5,990 nucleotides of DNA. Source: Bacteroidales bacterium UBA1064 (GTDB lineage: Bacteria; Bacteroidota; Bacteroidia; Bacteroidales; Tenuifilaceae). Below the pieces are notes generated by a model. The model made no database searches, was not told the DNA's origin, and saw nothing but the letters and a program-made list of their open reading frames with translations. Both the position numbers and the translations under genes were made by a program. Shown piece by piece: positions 1 through 5,885 of the stretch. Location: the NCBI GenBank assembly GCA_002316235.1, contig DCDD01000096.1:1-5990 (forward strand), given 5' to 3'. The number at the start of each line of letters is the position of its first letter. Position 1 is the stretch's first letter.

Positions 1-17
1 GGGGCTTTTTTTTATTA
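1..17 (+). terminator. Possible right half of an intrinsic terminator cut by the window edge
   Basis: The window opens with GGGGC followed by eight T residues, which looks like the descending arm and U-tract of a Rho-independent terminator for a gene to the left. The matching left arm would lie outside the window, so this cannot be confirmed. It might equally serve the minus-strand synthetase gene as part of a two-way terminator. Confidence 0.3.
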
Positions 18-212
18 TAGCACCTTGATTTGTTTCCCCGGTATATACGTTCTTTTTTTATTCTCCTAGTTGGATTTAAATCTTATATGTGTCTTTAGAT
101 TATTAGGATTGGTTGTTTAAATATCTTCTAGTTTTATTTTATACGTGTATGTTCATTTTAACTGACTAATTTTATTTATCAAGCTAACTCAGGTTATAAT
201 ATATAAATAGCA
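18..212. other. AT-rich intergenic stretch with no gene seen
   Basis: This stretch follows the stop codon of the minus-strand acyl-CoA synthetase gene. It is strongly AT-rich, has stop codons in all frames and shows no convincing GC-rich terminator hairpin for that gene. The best fold near the stop codon is a weak AGCA/TGCT pairing around 210-221. Confidence 0.6.
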
Positions 213-2120
213 CTAGTTGCTTATAATTTTAAGCATTGAGCTTATATTTGAGTTGTTATATATATTTTTTCCTTCCACAGTGTATAAATGCTCTATTTTA
301 TCCCTATACTTTTCTTCAACCTTACCCCGAACAACCTTCATTGTGCTGTTAATTAAACCATTATCTTCTGTAAATGGTTCTTCAAGAATCGAAAATGCCG
401 AAGGCAACCAGCGTTCCGGAAATAAGTTTTGAAGGTCGCCTCCGGTTTTAAATCGGGACACTTCATTGTTGATTAGCTTGATAGCTTCAATACCAGCTTC
501 GTGAGTGTTCATATCAATCCCTTTTTCGTTTAGAGCTCTCCGAATAGATTCTTTTGAAGGCACTATCAGCGCTATAGTGTAAGGATTTTGGTTGTTATAT
601 AGGATAACATTTTCAATAAACTTTGAGTGTTCTTCAAGTGCTCCTTCAATGCCCTCGGGGCTGTATTTTTCTCCATCGCTCGAAATCAGGAGGCTTTTAA
701 AACGGCCAAGAACGTAGAGGAAACCATCTTTATCCATGTACCCCATGTCACCTGTGTGGAGCCAACCATTTCGTATAGTATCGGCAGTGGCTTTTTCATT
801 TTTCCAGTAGCCAACCATGACATTCTCGCCACGGACAACAATTTCACCCTTTTGGCCAACAGGAAGTTCGTTGCCGGATTCATCACATATTTTAAGATCG
901 AGGGGTTTAACCAGGTATCCAGATGAACCAAGCTTATGTCTTTTTAGGGAGTTGGAGCTGATAATGGGCGTTGCTTCTGAAAGGCCGTATCCCTGCATCA
1001 TGGGAATACCAATTGCATAGAAAAAGCGCTGGAGCTCCATGTCTAGTAACGCTCCACCACCAATAAAAAATTCCAAACGGCCCCCGAAAACCTCTCTTAC
1101 TTTGCTGAATATCAACTTGTCGTATATCCAGATTAAAGGCTTGTAAATAAATGTAAAATTATTTCCTTTATTCCACCCTTCTTTGTTGTACCGGTATGAG
1201 ACTTTAAGGGCATTGTTGAACAGCTTTTCGGTAAATTTCCCTTTTTCCCTAATACCGACTTCAATATTTTTTTTGAAATTTTTGGCTAGCGAGGGCACGC
1301 TTAGCAGTAAGCTGGGTTGTATCTCCTTGATATTGATGGGAATATTTTTGAGGGTATCTATTGCCGATTTACCTACCTGCACAGTTGCAGCGCTAGCTCC
1401 CATTGCCATAAAGGCGTAAACACCTGCAACATGTGCAAAACAGTGGTCGAGCGGAAGTATGAGGAGTGTTCTGTAGCTTTGAGGAATATCCATTAAGGTT
1501 AGGGCCTGCTCCACATTTGCTGTATAGTTATTATGGGATAGGATAATGCCTTTGGGGTCGGCAGTAGTTCCGGAGGTGTAGCTGATGTTGGCGAAGTCGG
1601 AAGGTTTTACTGATGAGGAAACCTCCTCTACTCTTCCAGGATGTTCTGCTAGAAAAGTGTCGCCAAGCTTGAATACCTCCTCTATTCCCATTTCACCTTC
1701 GGAGTATTGATTCAACGAATCAAGGTAGATTATCCTTTTTAAGTTGGGTATTTCCTTCTTAATTCTTGTTATTTTAGGTGCCTGTATTCCTGAAACAATA
1801 ATGGTTGAGGTTTCGGAGTGAACCAAACGGAAAAGCAGATCATTGCCATCCAGCTTAACCGACAGGGGGACGTTTACTGCACCAGTGTAAAGAATCGCCA
1901 GCTCGCTGGTGATCCACAGCTTTCTACCCTCACTGAGCAGTGCTACCTTATCGTTTTTCCCTATTCCTAGGCTAAGAAAACCTGCTGCCAGCCGGTAAAC
2001 CTCCTTCCGTACCTCAGAATATGAGGATGATTCATACTTATCGGTTAGCTTTTCCCAAATGCAGGCGTTATCGGGGTATTTCGTTACACTTTCCTCAAAA
2101 AGATTGATGATTGTTTTCAT
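213..2120 (-). CDS. Long-chain acyl-CoA synthetase (AMP-forming, FadD/FACL-like)
   Basis: This 635-residue protein should activate a fatty acid with ATP and CoA, via an acyl-adenylate, to acyl-CoA in the cytoplasm or at the inner membrane. All main adenylate-forming motifs are present: the phosphate-binding loop YTSGTTADPKG (181-191), LPLDHCFAH (222-230), GGGA (354-357), QGYGLSEATP (376-385), HTGD (455-458) and the hinge region GRFKSLL (472-478). The C-terminal NSTMKVVRGK (591-600) contains the likely catalytic lysine, K595. Length fits long-chain FACL enzymes. The first ATG, 12 codons ahead of the YPDNAC segment, gives the usual family N-terminus. The loop has Ala187 where many relatives have Gly, which I recall as common in Bacteroidota members. 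The gene stands alone, divergent from the radical SAM gene. Chain-length preference cannot be read from sequence; an o-succinylbenzoate or other acid ligase is less likely given the long insert at 283-345. Confidence 0.93.
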   Translation of the reverse strand: MKTIINLFEESVTKYPDNACIWEKLTDKYESSSYSEVRKEVYRLAAGFLSLGIGKNDKVALLSEGRKLWITSELAILYTGAVNVPLSVKLDGNDLLFRLVHSETSTIIVSGIQAPKITRIKKEIPNLKRIIYLDSLNQYSEGEMGIEEVFKLGDTFLAEHPGRVEEVSSSVKPSDFANISYTSGTTADPKGIILSHNNYTANVEQALTLMDIPQSYRTLLILPLDHCFAHVAGVYAFMAMGASAATVQVGKSAIDTLKNIPINIKEIQPSLLLSVPSLAKNFKKNIEVGIREKGKFTEKLFNNALKVSYRYNKEGWNKGNNFTFIYKPLIWIYDKLIFSKVREVFGGRLEFFIGGGALLDMELQRFFYAIGIPMMQGYGLSEATPIISSNSLKRHKLGSSGYLVKPLDLKICDESGNELPVGQKGEIVVRGENVMVGYWKNEKATADTIRNGWLHTGDMGYMDKDGFLYVLGRFKSLLISSDGEKYSPEGIEGALEEHSKFIENVILYNNQNPYTIALIVPSKESIRRALNEKGIDMNTHEAGIEAIKLINNEVSRFKTGGDLQNLFPERWLPSAFSILEEPFTEDNGLINSTMKVVRGKVEEKYRDKIEHLYTVEGKNIYNNSNISSMLKIISN

Positions 2121-2158
2121 CCGTACTATGTTTTAATGTGTTAATATTTAACTTGTTA

Positions 2159-2166
2159 CAAAATTA
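2159..2166 (-). promoter_or_regulatory. Possible -7 element of the acyl-CoA synthetase promoter (proximal)
   Basis: Read on the minus strand this is TAATTTTG, an exact match to the Bacteroidota TAnnTTTG element. It would give a leader of about 30 bases before the ATG at 2120. No TTG lies at the expected 17-23 bases upstream, so it may be a chance match in AT-rich DNA. Confidence 0.35.
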
Positions 2167-2294
2167 TACATCCTTTTCTTTATCATAGTAGTTTAAATCC
2201 AAAATTCTGTTCATCTACATTTATTTTTCTTTTTGGTGTGCTAAAACTACTGGTTTTCTGACAGATAGGCAGGTAAAACTAGTGATTCCTAGGG

Positions 2295-2324
2295 CAAATG
2301 TACACCATTTAGAGAATGTACCAA
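2295..2324 (-). promoter_or_regulatory. Candidate Bacteroidota promoter for the acyl-CoA synthetase gene (distal)
   Basis: On the minus strand there is TTG (complement of 2322-2324), 19 bases, then TACATTTG (complement of 2295-2302). Both elements and their spacing fit the known Bacteroidota housekeeping promoter. Transcription would begin near 2288 and leave a leader of roughly 165-170 bases. It is the best two-part match found in the divergent region. Confidence 0.5.
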
Positions 2325-2333
2325 GGGGCGTAG

Positions 2334-2341
2334 TATTTTTG
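2334..2341 (+). promoter_or_regulatory. Possible plus-strand -7 element ahead of the hairpin cluster
   Basis: TATTTTTG matches TAnnTTTG exactly, but no TTG is found at the proper distance upstream. If active it would make a transcript that runs through the dyads at 2352-2528 and reach the radical SAM gene with a leader of about 300 bases. Confidence 0.25.
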
Positions 2342-2351
2342 GGGTATATTG

Positions 2352-2376
2352 TTCGTGTTACAAATGGATACACGAA
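2352..2376. repeat. Perfect 7-bp dyad, operator-like
   Basis: TTCGTGT (2352-2358) and ACACGAA (2370-2376) are perfect reverse complements separated by 11 bases. It sits between the minus-strand promoter candidate (2295-2324) and the radical SAM gene, just downstream of the plus-strand TATTTTTG. It could be a regulator binding site or a short RNA hairpin. Confidence 0.4.
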
Positions 2377-2402
2377 AGGGTTATCTTGCTTACAAATAGA
2401 TA
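2358..2402 (+). repeat. 13-base direct repeat, two copies 32 bp apart
   Basis: TTACAAATGGATA (2358-2370) and TTACAAATAGATA (2390-2402) differ at one of 13 positions. The first copy overlaps the dyad at 2352-2376. The 32-bp period, about three helical turns, is what paired regulator sites on one face of DNA would show, but chance cannot be excluded. Confidence 0.4.
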
Positions 2403-2404
2403 AA

Positions 2405-2528
2405 ATTGTTTGATACTAGCCAACAATAATTAGCCTGGTTAAAGCTGCATTAACGAGAAGGATGCCCTGAGGGCTTCAACCTTGAAATTATTACAATGGG
2501 TTGTTGGGTCAAAAATGTATTGTAATAA
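2405..2528 (+). repeat. Cluster of four consecutive inverted repeats (possible structured RNA)
   Basis: Four short stems follow each other: ATTGTT/AACAAT (2405-2410 with 2422-2427), GTTAA/TTAAC (2438-2442 with 2450-2454), GCCC/GGGC with a TGA loop (2464-2467 with 2471-2474), and the 10-bp perfect pair TTATTACAAT/ATTGTAATAA (2488-2497 with 2519-2528). In the last one, GTTGTT in the loop (2500-2505) could instead pair with AACAAC (2527-2532), which would open the right arm. No known riboswitch or RNA family is recognised. Confidence 0.4.
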
Positions 2529-2625
2529 CAACAAAGCGGAACAGCCTGTATGTTGAACACAAAACAATCATAATGTAAGCAACCAGGTTAGGTGAGTTGA
2601 GAGACAAGAAAAAATGGGAAGTGCG

Positions 2626-2633
2626 TATATTTG
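2626..2633 (+). promoter_or_regulatory. Candidate -7 element just ahead of the radical SAM gene
   Basis: TATATTTG is an exact match to TAnnTTTG. Transcription would start near 2639-2641, leaving a leader of only about 8-10 bases before the GTG at 2649. The nearest upstream TTG (2597-2599) is 26 bases away, beyond the usual 17-23, so the -33 part is weak. Confidence 0.4.
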
Positions 2634-2648
2634 CAAAAATTTATTTAG

Positions 2649-3563
2649 GTGATTGATCATGGTAATCTTTTAAGTTGTAATCTTTGCCCGCACGGCTGTG
2701 GGGCAAATCGTAGTATGGTGAGGGGTATTTGTAAAACCCCCGATACTCCTCTGGTTTCATCGGTTGTGGTGCATAGGGGAGAGGAACCGGTGCTTTCGGG
2801 TGAGCAAGGAGTTTGCAACGTATTTTTTGCACACTGCAACCTTCAGTGCAGCTACTGCCAGAACCATCAGATTAGCCGGAACTCCATTACGAATCGGGAG
2901 TGGAAGATGAGTGTAAATGAGGTTGCAGAGGAAATTTGTGGGCTGCTTAACCGTGGCATTAGCATGTTGGGTTTTGTTTCGCCTTCGCATCAGGTGGTTC
3001 AGATGTTGGAGATTCTGGAGCTAGTCAGGAGGGAAGGATACTCTCCCAGAATTATTTACAACTCAAACGGCTATGACAGCGTTGAAACCCTCAGGCAGCT
3101 TGAGGGAATTGTGGATATTTACCTCCCCGATTTTAAGTATGTTAACCCTGAACTTGGCTTGCGCTACTCGGGAGTGGCAGACTACCCGGATGTTGCGGCA
3201 AAAGCCATTCGCGAGATGTACCGTCAGAAGGGGAGCTCGCTGCTGGTTGACAACGATGGTTTGGCCGAATCGGGTATGATTATTCGCCACTTGGTGCTTC
3301 CCGGCTATGCCGATGAGAGCATTAGGCTACTCAAATTCCTTGCCGAAGAGTTTACGCCGCGCATTTACCTCTCGCTGATGTCGCAGTACTATCCCCCCGT
3401 GGGAGTGGAGCTCCAGTCCCCTCTAAACAGAACGGTTACAATGGAGGAATATATGGGGGTAGTAGAGGTTGCTCAGGGAATCGGTTTTAGGGGCTGGATT
3501 CAGGACCTCGAGAGTTTCGGAAGCTACCAACCCGATTTTTCACGGAGTAACCCTTTTGAGTAG
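2649..3563 (+). CDS. Radical SAM protein, PflX/COG1313 type (pyruvate formate-lyase activase-like)
   Basis: This 304-residue cytoplasmic protein has the radical SAM cluster motif CNLQCSYC (Cys63, Cys67, Cys70) followed by QNHQIS, which binds a 4Fe-4S cluster and SAM. A second cysteine set, C10-x2-C13-x3-C17 plus C28, near the N-terminus is typical of COG1313 proteins and may hold another metal centre. The family blocks YNSNGYDS, VDIYLPDFKY, IRHLVLPG and SLMSQYYPP all appear in order. The family is often named activating enzyme for pyruvate formate-lyase, but its real substrate is not established, and no glycyl radical enzyme lies nearby. The GTG start is the only start codon in frame ahead of Cys10, as a TAG stop lies directly before it. 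I recall the NVFFAHCNLQC form, where others have a GC before NLRC, as a Bacteroidota variant. Length is normal. Confidence 0.88.
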   Translation: MIDHGNLLSCNLCPHGCGANRSMVRGICKTPDTPLVSSVVVHRGEEPVLSGEQGVCNVFFAHCNLQCSYCQNHQISRNSITNREWKMSVNEVAEEICGLLNRGISMLGFVSPSHQVVQMLEILELVRREGYSPRIIYNSNGYDSVETLRQLEGIVDIYLPDFKYVNPELGLRYSGVADYPDVAAKAIREMYRQKGSSLLVDNDGLAESGMIIRHLVLPGYADESIRLLKFLAEEFTPRIYLSLMSQYYPPVGVELQSPLNRTVTMEEYMGVVEVAQGIGFRGWIQDLESFGSYQPDFSRSNPFE

Positions 3564-3619
3564 GTAAAGCTATAATTTTTTAAATGGAAGAAACCCATCC
3601 AGCCGGGCTATCGGTTTAC

Positions 3620-3656
3620 CCTTCAGCTGTGTTAACACACTTTTTTAACGTGAAGG
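3620..3656 (+). terminator. Weak inverted repeat after the radical SAM gene, possible terminator
   Basis: CCTTCA (3620-3625) pairs with TGAAGG (3651-3656), with an inner GTTAA/TTAAC pairing. Inside lies a 12-base perfect palindrome, TGTGTTAACACA (3628-3639), followed by C and six T residues. The palindrome plus T-run resembles a short intrinsic terminator for the radical SAM gene, but its stem is only about 4 bp. It could instead be a regulator site. Confidence 0.3.
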
Positions 3657-3706
3657 ATCGGAACCCTTAGGAATAAAATTGGAAGGACGGGGAAATTTTA
3701 AAGGGA

Positions 3707-3745
3707 TTGCACTTGCATTTTTAGCATAACTTTTGCTAACTTGCA
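3707..3745 (+). promoter_or_regulatory. Candidate promoter and operator-like repeats of the SPOR lipoprotein gene
   Basis: TTG (3707-3709) stands 18 bases ahead of AACTTTTG (3728-3735), which differs from TAnnTTTG at its first base only. This would give a leader of about 40 bases before the ATG at 3781. The -7 region lies in a perfect 6-bp dyad, TTAGCA/TGCTAA (3721-3726 with 3734-3739), and ACTTGCA occurs twice around it (3711-3717, 3739-3745), suggesting possible control by a DNA-binding protein. Confidence 0.4.
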
Positions 3746-3780
3746 CAACTATTGAAATATACAACTAACCCAAACTCCAA

Positions 3781-4245
3781 ATGAAAAAACTTACCTGTGT
3801 GCTAATTTTGCTGACCCTGCTAGGAAGCGGATGCAAGTTTGTTGAAAAATATACCAAGAAAGGCAAGAAAGCTAAAGCCGAAGCCATGCAGAAAGCAAAG
3901 GAAGATAGCCTTGCCAAGGCAAAGGCAATAGAATTTGAGAAGGCCGCTCTGGCAAGGGAGCAGGCACACCAGGATTCCATCAGGCAGGTAGAAGAATATG
4001 AAAACCAGCACCGGTTTCATGTTATTATTGGCAGCTTCAAGGTTCCATCCAACGCCACTAGCTGGGAGCAGGAAGTCAGGGGTATGGGGTTCAACAACAC
4101 CCGAATACTCCAAGCGCCAAACGGCTTTAATCTAGTATCGGTTGGTGCCTTCAATACCTACAGCAAGGCTTTTAACGAAATTGACCGGATAAACTCCAAC
4201 AGGATAGAGAATCCTATGGAAATGTGGGTTTACGAAAAACAGTAG
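3781..4245 (+). CDS. SPOR-domain lipoprotein
   Basis: The 154-residue product starts with a lipoprotein signal peptide: MKK, a hydrophobic run, and the lipobox LGSGC, with lipidated Cys18. Residues 19-76 are very rich in Lys, Ala and Glu, predicted as a helical or coiled-coil stalk. Residues about 78-152 (from RFHVIIGSF to MWVYEK) match the SPOR fold, which in known members binds peptidoglycan strands stripped of stem peptides, often at division sites. The residues after Cys18 are KFVEK rather than an acidic run, so a surface-export signal of the Bacteroidota type is not evident and a periplasm-facing outer-membrane anchor is more likely. The gene has its own promoter candidate and a terminator at 4271-4297, so it is probably monocistronic. 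It may link outer membrane and cell wall or act in division; the exact role is unknown. Confidence 0.85.
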   Translation: MKKLTCVLILLTLLGSGCKFVEKYTKKGKKAKAEAMQKAKEDSLAKAKAIEFEKAALAREQAHQDSIRQVEEYENQHRFHVIIGSFKVPSNATSWEQEVRGMGFNNTRILQAPNGFNLVSVGAFNTYSKAFNEIDRINSNRIENPMEMWVYEKQ

Positions 4246-4270
4246 CTGCTTCATTCCCTAAACTCTTTAG

Positions 4271-4297
4271 CCGTCATCATTTTCATGACGGTTTTTT
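4271..4297 (+). terminator. Intrinsic terminator of the SPOR lipoprotein gene
   Basis: CCGTCAT (4271-4277) and ATGACGG (4285-4291) form a perfect 7-bp stem with a 7-base loop, followed at once by six T residues (4292-4297). It begins 25 bases after the stop codon at 4245 and separates this gene from the MFS transporter gene. Confidence 0.85.
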
Positions 4298-4333
4298 ATT
4301 TTCAAATATTGGTCAATCTCATAGGATTTTAGA

Positions 4334-4362
4334 TTGGATTTAAGTTTATTTGCGTTCGTTTG
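4334..4362 (+). promoter_or_regulatory. Candidate promoter of the MFS transporter gene
   Basis: TTG (4334-4336), 18 bases, then TTCGTTTG (4355-4362), which matches TAnnTTTG except at its second base. The expected start near 4368 leaves a leader of about 44 bases, AT-rich and without a Shine-Dalgarno site. A TTGAAA/TTTCAA dyad (4360-4375) overlaps the end of the -7 element. The terminator at 4271-4297 implies that a promoter is needed in this gap. Confidence 0.4.
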
Positions 4363-4411
4363 AAATTTTTTTCAACCCTTAAAAATCAATAATTAAATTA
4401 ATTTATAGAGA

Positions 4412-5812
4412 ATGGAAAAAATTAGAGAGACACTTCGTGACTCTGCAGTAGCACGATGGACGGCTTTGGCTCTTGTTGCTTTTACAATGCTAACCGGTTA
4501 CTACCTAACCGACGTAATGGCTCCGCTTAAGGGCTTGCTAGAAGAGCAGCTTACATGGAACAGCACGGAGTATGGAATATTTACCAGTGCTTACGGTTGG
4601 TTTAATGTTTTTTTGCTAATGCTGATTTTCGGTGGCATTATTCTGGATAAAATGGGGGTAAGGGTTACTGGCCTGGGAGCAGCAGCGGTGATGATTACCG
4701 GAACTGCTATTAAGTTTTGGGCTGTATCAACCCATTCGCTTGATGGGCAGGTATGGAATATACTCTGGTTGTTTCCGATGAAAGCTCAGGTTTTTATGGC
4801 TGCGCTGGGATATGCAGTTTTTGGAGTTGGCGTTGAAGTGGCAGGAATAACCGTTTCGAAAATAATTGTGAAATGGTTTAAGGGGAAAGAACTTGCACTT
4901 GCCATGGGGCTCGAGATGGCTACTGCCCGAATGGGAACTGCTCTGGCACTAGCCACATCGGTTCCAATAGCAAAATCTCTAGGACACGTCTCAAAACCCA
5001 TTTTGGTTTGCCTAATCATGCTTTGCATAGGCTTCATTTCATTCTTTATTTTCACCTTTATGGATAGAAAACTTGATGCCTCCCAGGCAGCCTACGACAA
5101 GGATAACAACGTGCAGAACGATGAGGAGGCATTTAAGGTTCGTGATATTTTCAAAATAATTACTAACCGCGGGTGGTGGTATATTGCCATTCTTTGTGTG
5201 CTTTTCTACTCCGCTGTTTTCCCATTCCTTAAATATGCGTCGGACCTTATGGTCAATAAGTTTGGAATTAGCGAAAATCTTGCCGGCACCATTCCAGCCA
5301 TGCTTCCATTCGGAACAATTCTGCTTACCCCTCTCTTCGGTAACTTATACGACCGAAAGGGGAAAGGTGCTACTATTATGCTGATTGGCGCCCTACTTCT
5401 TATCCTGGTTCATTCCTTTTTCTCATTACCATTCCTTACTCACTGGATAGTGGCCATCATCCTTATAATCATTCTGGGAATAGGATTTTCGCTGGTGCCC
5501 TCGGCCATGTGGCCATCTGTACCCAAAATTATACCCGAACGTCAGCTTGGCACAGCTTACTCCTTGATTTTTTGGGTTCAAAACTGGGGGTTGATGGGCG
5601 TTCCTGCTTTAATTGGCTGGGTGCTCGACAAGTACTGTGTAACCGGAGAGAGAATTACTGACAGTGGCCTTACTGTCCATACTTACAACTACACCATTCC
5701 CATGCTGATATTTACTTCGCTCGGAATTCTGGCGTTGGTGTTTGCTTTTCTGCTTAAAGCAGAGGACAAGAAAAAGGGTTACGGTCTGGAACTCCCTAAT
5801 ATAGCTAAGTAG
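4412..5812 (+). CDS. MFS transporter, MFSD1-like (possible dipeptide transporter)
   Basis: The 466-residue inner-membrane protein has 12 predicted helices (roughly 14-36, 57-79, 84-106, 125-150, 162-184, 195-216, 254-275, 290-311, 318-340, 344-366, 379-404, 428-449) and a charged central loop (217-253), the usual 6+6 MFS layout. The MFS motif A appears as GGIILDKMGVR (74-84), with a second copy, GNLYDRKGKG (310-319), in the C-terminal half. WFKGKELALAMGL (155-167) and the segment from W367 to D406 (MWPS, QLGTAYS, QNWGL, GWVLD) resemble animal MFSD1, a lysosomal dipeptide transporter. Glu142 and Arg173 seem to match the pair that binds substrate there. Substrate in this organism is inferred, not shown; other anion or sugar MFS families are possible. 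The ATG start follows an AT-rich leader. A hairpin and an exported-protein gene follow. Confidence 0.85.
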   Translation: MEKIRETLRDSAVARWTALALVAFTMLTGYYLTDVMAPLKGLLEEQLTWNSTEYGIFTSAYGWFNVFLLMLIFGGIILDKMGVRVTGLGAAAVMITGTAIKFWAVSTHSLDGQVWNILWLFPMKAQVFMAALGYAVFGVGVEVAGITVSKIIVKWFKGKELALAMGLEMATARMGTALALATSVPIAKSLGHVSKPILVCLIMLCIGFISFFIFTFMDRKLDASQAAYDKDNNVQNDEEAFKVRDIFKIITNRGWWYIAILCVLFYSAVFPFLKYASDLMVNKFGISENLAGTIPAMLPFGTILLTPLFGNLYDRKGKGATIMLIGALLLILVHSFFSLPFLTHWIVAIILIIILGIGFSLVPSAMWPSVPKIIPERQLGTAYSLIFWVQNWGLMGVPALIGWVLDKYCVTGERITDSGLTVHTYNYTIPMLIFTSLGILALVFAFLLKAEDKKKGYGLELPNIAK

Positions 5813-5829
5813 TCAGCTTATGTATTGGA

Positions 5830-5876
5830 CTAATGCGTTGAAACGCCCCCAACAAGGGCGTTTTAACGCATATTAG
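5830..5876 (+). terminator. Long hairpin after the MFS gene (terminator or attenuator)
   Basis: TGCGTTGAAACGCCC (5834-5848) pairs with GGGCGTTTTAACGCA (5856-5870) over 15 bp with one G-T wobble and a 7-base loop. CTAA (5830-5833) with TTAG (5873-5876) extends the stem past a 2-base bulge. No T-tract follows; the next sequence is AAAAGTTTA and then the ATG at 5886, only 9 bases further on. It may end most MFS transcripts while protecting or limiting read-through into the next gene. Confidence 0.6.
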
Positions 5877-5885
5877 AAAAGTTTA

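Larger units (their letters stand above)
2121..2648. other. 528-bp divergent intergenic region, no protein gene seen
   Basis: This gap separates the minus-strand synthetase from the plus-strand radical SAM gene. It has no ORF beyond about a dozen codons that looks real; short ones include an 11-codon ORF beginning at the ATG within 2364-2366 and a 12-codon ORF at 2614-2652. It holds promoter-like sequences on both strands, a dyad at 2352-2376, a 13-base direct repeat (2358-2370 and 2390-2402) and four consecutive small hairpins (2405-2528). It is longer than most divergent promoter regions and may contain a structured RNA leader or small RNA, but no known RNA family is recognised. Confidence 0.6.

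Noticed and set aside
627..926. Plus-strand open frame of 99 codons inside the acyl-CoA synthetase gene
   Set aside because: It lies wholly antisense to a well-conserved coding region and its translation shows no domain, signal or family motif.
2364..2399. 11-codon ORF (MDTRKGYLAYK) in the divergent intergenic region
   Set aside because: It is too short to support, has no ribosome binding site and its end coincides with the second copy of a DNA repeat.
2464..2474. GCCC-TGA-GGGC hairpin as an intrinsic terminator
   Set aside because: The stem has only 4 bp and no T-tract follows on either strand.
2121..2648. CRISPR array or insertion sequence in the divergent gap
   Set aside because: There is just one imperfect pair of 13-base repeats, no regular spacer pattern, no transposase and no terminal inverted repeats with target duplications.
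3820..4113. Minus-strand open frame of 97 codons opposite the SPOR lipoprotein gene
   Set aside because: The plus-strand gene has a clear lipobox and SPOR domain; the antisense product has only a chance hydrophobic run.
2649..4245. Radical SAM and SPOR lipoprotein genes as an operon
   Set aside because: A gap of 217 bp contains a possible terminator and a fitting promoter, and the functions appear unrelated.
4786..5055. Minus-strand open frame of 89 codons inside the MFS gene
   Set aside because: It is antisense to conserved MFS helices and its product has no recognisable features.
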